NCBI GenBank assembly: GCA_903860085.1
Contig: CAIOPD010000004.1
Span: 1 to 24,464, forward strand
Source: an uncultured Pseudomonadota bacterium
GTDB lineage: Bacteria; Pseudomonadota; Gammaproteobacteria; Burkholderiales; Methylophilaceae
Direction of reading: 5' to 3'
Length of the DNA: 24,464 bases
A program made the position numbers and the translations under genes. A model generated the notes under the pieces. It saw only the letters and a list, made by a program, of their open reading frames with translations. It had not been told where the DNA came from and ran no database searches. Positions 21,160 to 24,464 of this stretch are shown in pieces (position 1 is the stretch's first letter; each line of letters begins with the position of its first letter).

Positions 21160-22464
21160 TTAGGCGGTATTCTTTAAGCGGTATTCAGCGCTACGCGCAT
21201 GTGCTTGCAAGCCTTCACCGTACGCCAGTGTTGCTGCAACTTTGCCTAACACCTGTGCGCCACTTGATGACACCATAATTAAACTTGAACGCTTTTGAAA
21301 ATCATAGACTCCTAGAGGTGAAGAGAATCTGGCTGTGCGCGAAGTTGGTAATACATGGTTAGGCCCAGCACAGTAGTCGCCTAAAGCCTCACAGGTATCA
21401 CGACCCATAAATATGGCTCCTGCGTGTTTAATTTTTTGACTAAACGCTAACGGATCATCAATTGACAGCTCTAAATGCTCAGGCGCAATGTAATTACTGA
21501 TTGCGGCGGCTTCATCTAGATCACGCACATGAATCAAGGCACCTCTGTCAGTTAATGACTTAGTAATAATGTCTTTGCGGGGCATTTCTGCCACCAGCCT
21601 TTCAATACTATCGCTCACTCTATTTAAGAAATCTGCATCTGGGCTCAATAAGATAGCTTGCGCTAATTCATCATGCTCAGCTTGACTAAACAGATCCATT
21701 GCCACCCAGTCTGGGTTAGTCTTGCCATCGCAGATGACTAAGATTTCTGAAGGACCTGCCACCATGTCGATGCCCACTACACCAAACACGCGTCTCTTTG
21801 CAGCTGCAACATAAGCATTACCTGGGCCTACAATTTTATCAACCTGCGGCACGGTTGCAGTGCCATAAGCTAATGCACCTACTGCTTGCGCGCCTCCAAT
21901 ACAAAAGACACGATTGACGCCAGCAATCGCTGCTGCTGCAAATACCAATTGATTACGTTCGCCATTAGGCGTAGGCACAACCATAATTAGCTCCTTTACC
22001 CCAGCCACTTTGGCAGGAATGGCATTCATCAATACTGACGAAGGATAAGCCGCTTTCCCACCTGGTACATATAATCCGACACGATCTAGCGCCGTCACTT
22101 GTTGACCAAGCAAGGTGCCATCTGCTTCGGTATAGCTCCAAGATGCCATCAACTGCTTTTCATGGTAAATGCGCACACGGTCAGCGGCTGACTGCAAGGC
22201 CTTGCGCTGATCAACGGGTAAAGCAGTTAATGCGGCTTGCAACTCATCCTGACTAACCTCAAGCTCCACCAGACTGGTTGCACTGGTTTTATCAAAACGG
22301 TTTGTGTATTCAATTACAGCAGCATCACCGCGATGTTTCACATCTTTAAGAATTTTAGCTACTACTTCATCTACGCTATCGTCCTGAGCAGTTTCAAAGG
22401 CAAGTAATTGTTTGAGTTGCTCATCAAAATTACTGTCGGTGGTAGAAAAACGTCTAATTTCCAT
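21160..22464 (-). CDS. hisD: Histidinol dehydrogenase
   Basis: Last enzyme of the pathway; oxidises L-histidinol to L-histidine in two NAD-dependent steps with a zinc cofactor. The 434-residue protein contains VGLYVPGGKAAYPSSVLMNAIPAKVAGV, the substrate and NAD regions, VDKIVGPGNAYVAAAK, zinc-binding Q261 and H264 in SQAEHDELAQ, catalytic E329/H330 in IAPEHLEL, and GPNHVLPTSRTARFSSPLGVYDF near the C-terminus. Complete. It lies 18 bases after hisG and 2 before hisC. Confidence 0.98.
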   Translation of the reverse strand: MEIRRFSTTDSNFDEQLKQLLAFETAQDDSVDEVVAKILKDVKHRGDAAVIEYTNRFDKTSATSLVELEVSQDELQAALTALPVDQRKALQSAADRVRIYHEKQLMASWSYTEADGTLLGQQVTALDRVGLYVPGGKAAYPSSVLMNAIPAKVAGVKELIMVVPTPNGERNQLVFAAAAIAGVNRVFCIGGAQAVGALAYGTATVPQVDKIVGPGNAYVAAAKRRVFGVVGIDMVAGPSEILVICDGKTNPDWVAMDLFSQAEHDELAQAILLSPDADFLNRVSDSIERLVAEMPRKDIITKSLTDRGALIHVRDLDEAAAISNYIAPEHLELSIDDPLAFSQKIKHAGAIFMGRDTCEALGDYCAGPNHVLPTSRTARFSSPLGVYDFQKRSSLIMVSSSGAQVLGKVAATLAYGEGLQAHARSAEYRLKNTA

Positions 22465-22482
22465 AACTGTTAGCCTATAACT

Positions 22483-23133
22483 TTAAATTGAATTTCTTTT
22501 TGCGATAACTGCCGAAAATGCATCCATAATTGGCTGTAGTTTAATTCGGTTTAACTTAAGCGAGGCTTGATTGACTACTAGGCGGGAACTTATATCACCC
22601 ACCTCTTCAACCGCCTTGAGATTATTTGCACGCAACGTGCTGCCGGTGCTTACTAAATCTACGATGACATCGGCTAGACCAACTAGCGGACCGAGCTCCA
22701 TAGATCCGTAAAGCTTAATTAAATCCACGTGCATACCCTTAGCGGCAAAGTGCTCACGCGCAGTTTTTACATATTTTGTGACAACTTTTAAGCGCGCACC
22801 ACTTCGAATTGATCCGAAGTAATCAAAATCCTCACGTACTGCCACCATCATTTTGCATTTAGCGATTTGCAAATCTATAGGCTGATATAAACCTTCGCCG
22901 CCGTGTGCATCAAGAACATCCTTACCAGCTATACCCAAATCAGCTGCGCCATATTGCACGTAAGTAGGCACATCGGTAGCTCGGACTATGATTAAGCGCA
23001 CATCATCACGATTTGTAGCCAGTATCAGCTTGCGTGATGACTCCGGATCCTCAAGTGGGTAGATACCTGCCGCCGCTAGCAAGGGCGTAGTTTCCTCAAA
23101 GATGCGGCCTTTTGATAATGCAATGGTGATCAT
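22483..23133 (-). CDS. hisG: ATP phosphoribosyltransferase, short form
   Basis: Committed step of histidine synthesis: ATP plus PRPP give PR-ATP. The 216-residue protein begins MITIALSKGRIFEETTPLL and has the VPTYVQYGAADLGIAGKDVL and LVDLVSTGSTLRANNLKAVEEV signatures, the last being the PRPP-binding loop. It lacks the C-terminal regulatory domain of the long form found in E. coli, so by family knowledge it should need HisZ, a catalytically dead histidyl-tRNA synthetase paralogue, for activity and feedback inhibition. No hisZ is in this window. It lies 20 bases after murA, and no promoter was seen in the gap, so murA-hisGDC is likely one transcript. Confidence 0.97.
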   Translation of the reverse strand: MITIALSKGRIFEETTPLLAAAGIYPLEDPESSRKLILATNRDDVRLIIVRATDVPTYVQYGAADLGIAGKDVLDAHGGEGLYQPIDLQIAKCKMMVAVREDFDYFGSIRSGARLKVVTKYVKTAREHFAAKGMHVDLIKLYGSMELGPLVGLADVIVDLVSTGSTLRANNLKAVEEVGDISSRLVVNQASLKLNRIKLQPIMDAFSAVIAKRNSI

Positions 23134-23153
23134 AATTTGTCGACTTTAATATC

Positions 23154-24419
23154 TTATGTTACTCGTTTAACGTTCGCGCCCAAGGCATTTAACTTCTGCT
23201 CCAAATTCTCATAGCCACGGTCTAGGTGATAAATACGTTCAATTACAGTTTCGCCCCGTGCCACTAATCCAGCCAACACCAAGCTTGCCGATGCACGTAA
23301 ATCAGTAGCCATTACGGTGGCACCATCTAAAAACGCCACGCCTTTAACTAAGGCGGTATTACCTTCAATATCAATATCAGCGCCTAAACGTTGCATTTCC
23401 TGAACGTGCATAAAACGATTTTCGAAAATGGTTTCTGTCACTTTTGACATACCCTTAGCAATCGTATTAAGCGCCATAAATTGCGCCTGCATATCGGTAG
23501 GGAATGCAGGATGCGGAGCAGTGCGAATGTTCACAGCTTTTAATTGACCATCACTTTTAACCGTGATGCTATCAGTCTCGCAACTTACAGTCGCCCCAGC
23601 ATCGCGTAGCTTTTCAATCACCGCATCAAGCAACTTTGGTTGTACATTAAGCAACTTTACTTCGCCACCCGTCATTGCCACAGCCACCATATAGGTTCCT
23701 GCTTCAATGCGATCACAAACCACGTTATGTGCAGCCCCATTTAAACGCTCAACGCCGATAATGGTAATCACATCTGTACCAGCACCGCTAATTTTTGCAC
23801 CCATTTTAATTAAGCATTCCGCCATATCTACAACTTCAGGCTCTTTTGCTGCATTTTCTAATACGGTCGTGCCCTGCGCTAACGTTGCAGCCATCATCAG
23901 ATTTTCAGTGCCAGTCACGGTTACCAAATCCATGTAGTAGCGTGCACCTTGCAAGCGCTTATTTGGCAAATGTGCGGTTGTTGCCTCTATATAGCCATGC
24001 TCAATATGAATTTCGGCACCCATGGCTTGCAAACCCTTGATATGCAAATCAACTGGGCGCGAGCCAATAGCGCAACCGCCCGGCAGTGAGACACGCGCCT
24101 GACCAAAACGAGACAACAATGGGCCTAATACCAAAATAGAGGCGCGCATGGTTTTCACCATTTCATATGGCGCTTCTTTGCTATGTATGATGCTAGCGTC
24201 TAAACTTACTTTATCGCCATCCCGATTGACCTTAACGCCCATTTTCTCAAGAAGTTTAATGGTTGAGCCCACATCTTTGAGTGCAGGGACGCTAGTTAAA
24301 TGCAATGGGGTTTCTGCCAATAGCGCAGCACACAAAATAGGAAGTGCTGCGTTCTTCGCTCCCGAAATCAGGACTTCTCCGTGTAGGCGATTGCCGCCTT
24401 GAATAATTAGCTTATCCAA
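23154..24419 (-). CDS. murA: UDP-N-acetylglucosamine 1-carboxyvinyltransferase
   Basis: First committed step of peptidoglycan synthesis: transfers enolpyruvate from PEP to UDP-GlcNAc; target of fosfomycin. The 421-residue protein is full length and starts MDKLIIQGGNRLHGEVLISGAKNAALP (K22 and N23 bind substrate). Catalytic Cys116 lies in LPGGCAIGSRPVDLH, so it is the fosfomycin-sensitive Cys type. The start codon is TTG (24417-24419), directly after the TAA of the preceding frame, without a clear Shine-Dalgarno sequence; the conserved N-terminus leaves no better choice. murA before hisG is common in betaproteobacteria. Confidence 0.97.
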   Translation of the reverse strand: MDKLIIQGGNRLHGEVLISGAKNAALPILCAALLAETPLHLTSVPALKDVGSTIKLLEKMGVKVNRDGDKVSLDASIIHSKEAPYEMVKTMRASILVLGPLLSRFGQARVSLPGGCAIGSRPVDLHIKGLQAMGAEIHIEHGYIEATTAHLPNKRLQGARYYMDLVTVTGTENLMMAATLAQGTTVLENAAKEPEVVDMAECLIKMGAKISGAGTDVITIIGVERLNGAAHNVVCDRIEAGTYMVAVAMTGGEVKLLNVQPKLLDAVIEKLRDAGATVSCETDSITVKSDGQLKAVNIRTAPHPAFPTDMQAQFMALNTIAKGMSKVTETIFENRFMHVQEMQRLGADIDIEGNTALVKGVAFLDGATVMATDLRASASLVLAGLVARGETVIERIYHLDRGYENLEQKLNALGANVKRVT

Positions 24420-24464
24420 TTAACTGGCTGCGCTTGTTTTAAGGCTGTCGAGAAGGGTTTGCAA
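24420..24464 (-). CDS. C-terminal fragment of an unidentified gene upstream of murA
   Basis: Fourteen codons in one frame (LQTLLDSLKTSAAS) end in TAA directly before the murA TTG, consistent with a translationally coupled upstream gene cut by the window edge. Another frame is also open here and ends a few bases inside murA (KPFSTALKQAQPVNWIS), so the frame is not certain. In related genomes a BolA-family gene often precedes murA, but neither short peptide shows a motif I can assign. Confidence 0.4.
   Translation of the reverse strand: MQTLLDSLKTSAAS

Noticed and set aside
1..24464. Insertion sequences, prophage, CRISPR array, toxin-antitoxin or defence genes
   Set aside because: None found: the genes are conserved core genes in conserved order, and the repeats seen are hairpins or in-frame coding repeats.

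Overview
The window is chromosomal core sequence from a betaproteobacterium, most likely a methylotroph of the family Methylophilaceae (Methylotenera or Methylophilus type). Three things point there: the gene order (tRNA-tuf-secE-nusG-rplKAJL-rpoB next to sspAB-petABC-tat-his-murA), a moderately AT-rich composition, and a 3-hexulose-6-phosphate synthase gene (hps, ribulose monophosphate pathway of formaldehyde assimilation) sitting among the histidine genes. All genes lie on the minus strand except one degS/algW-like protease gene. I see no insertion sequence, prophage, CRISPR array or rRNA.

Layout, in transcription order from the right end (minus strand): the last codons of an unidentified gene, then murA (cell wall), hisG-hisD-hisC, then hps with its own promoter and terminator, then hisB-hisH-hisA-hisF-hisI-hisE, hinT and tatA-tatB-tatC. 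The plus-strand degS-like gene converges on tatC and diverges from a NIF3-family gene. Then come petA-petB-petC (cytochrome bc1) and sspA-sspB. The translation/transcription block follows: tRNA-Thr(TGT), tRNA-Tyr(GTA), tRNA-Gly(TCC), tRNA-Thr(GGT), tuf, tRNA-Trp(CCA), secE, nusG, rplK, rplA, rplJ, rplL and the first ~552 codons of rpoB, which runs off the left end. The tRNA-tuf order matches E. coli thrU-tyrU-glyT-thrT-tufB.

Functionally the window joins histidine synthesis (every enzyme except HisZ, the regulatory partner needed by the short HisG, and histidinol-phosphate phosphatase), formaldehyde fixation, Tat protein export, the bc1 complex (whose Rieske subunit is a Tat substrate), ClpXP adaptor and stringent-starvation proteins, and the transcription/translation core. 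Many junctions are 1-8 base overlaps, implying coupled translation.

The strongest unusual signal is the HPS protein. A complete HPS barrel is followed by one transmembrane segment and an acidic Ala/Pro/Glu-rich tail encoded partly by an 18-bp tandem repeat, suggesting a membrane-anchored formaldehyde-fixing enzyme. Other points of interest are a histone-H1-like Lys/Ala/Pro tail on TatA, a KR instead of RR Tat signal on the Rieske protein, an intrinsic-terminator-like hairpin inside the his operon, a 15-bp hairpin between sspA and sspB, and a recognisable L10-type autoregulatory leader before rplJ.
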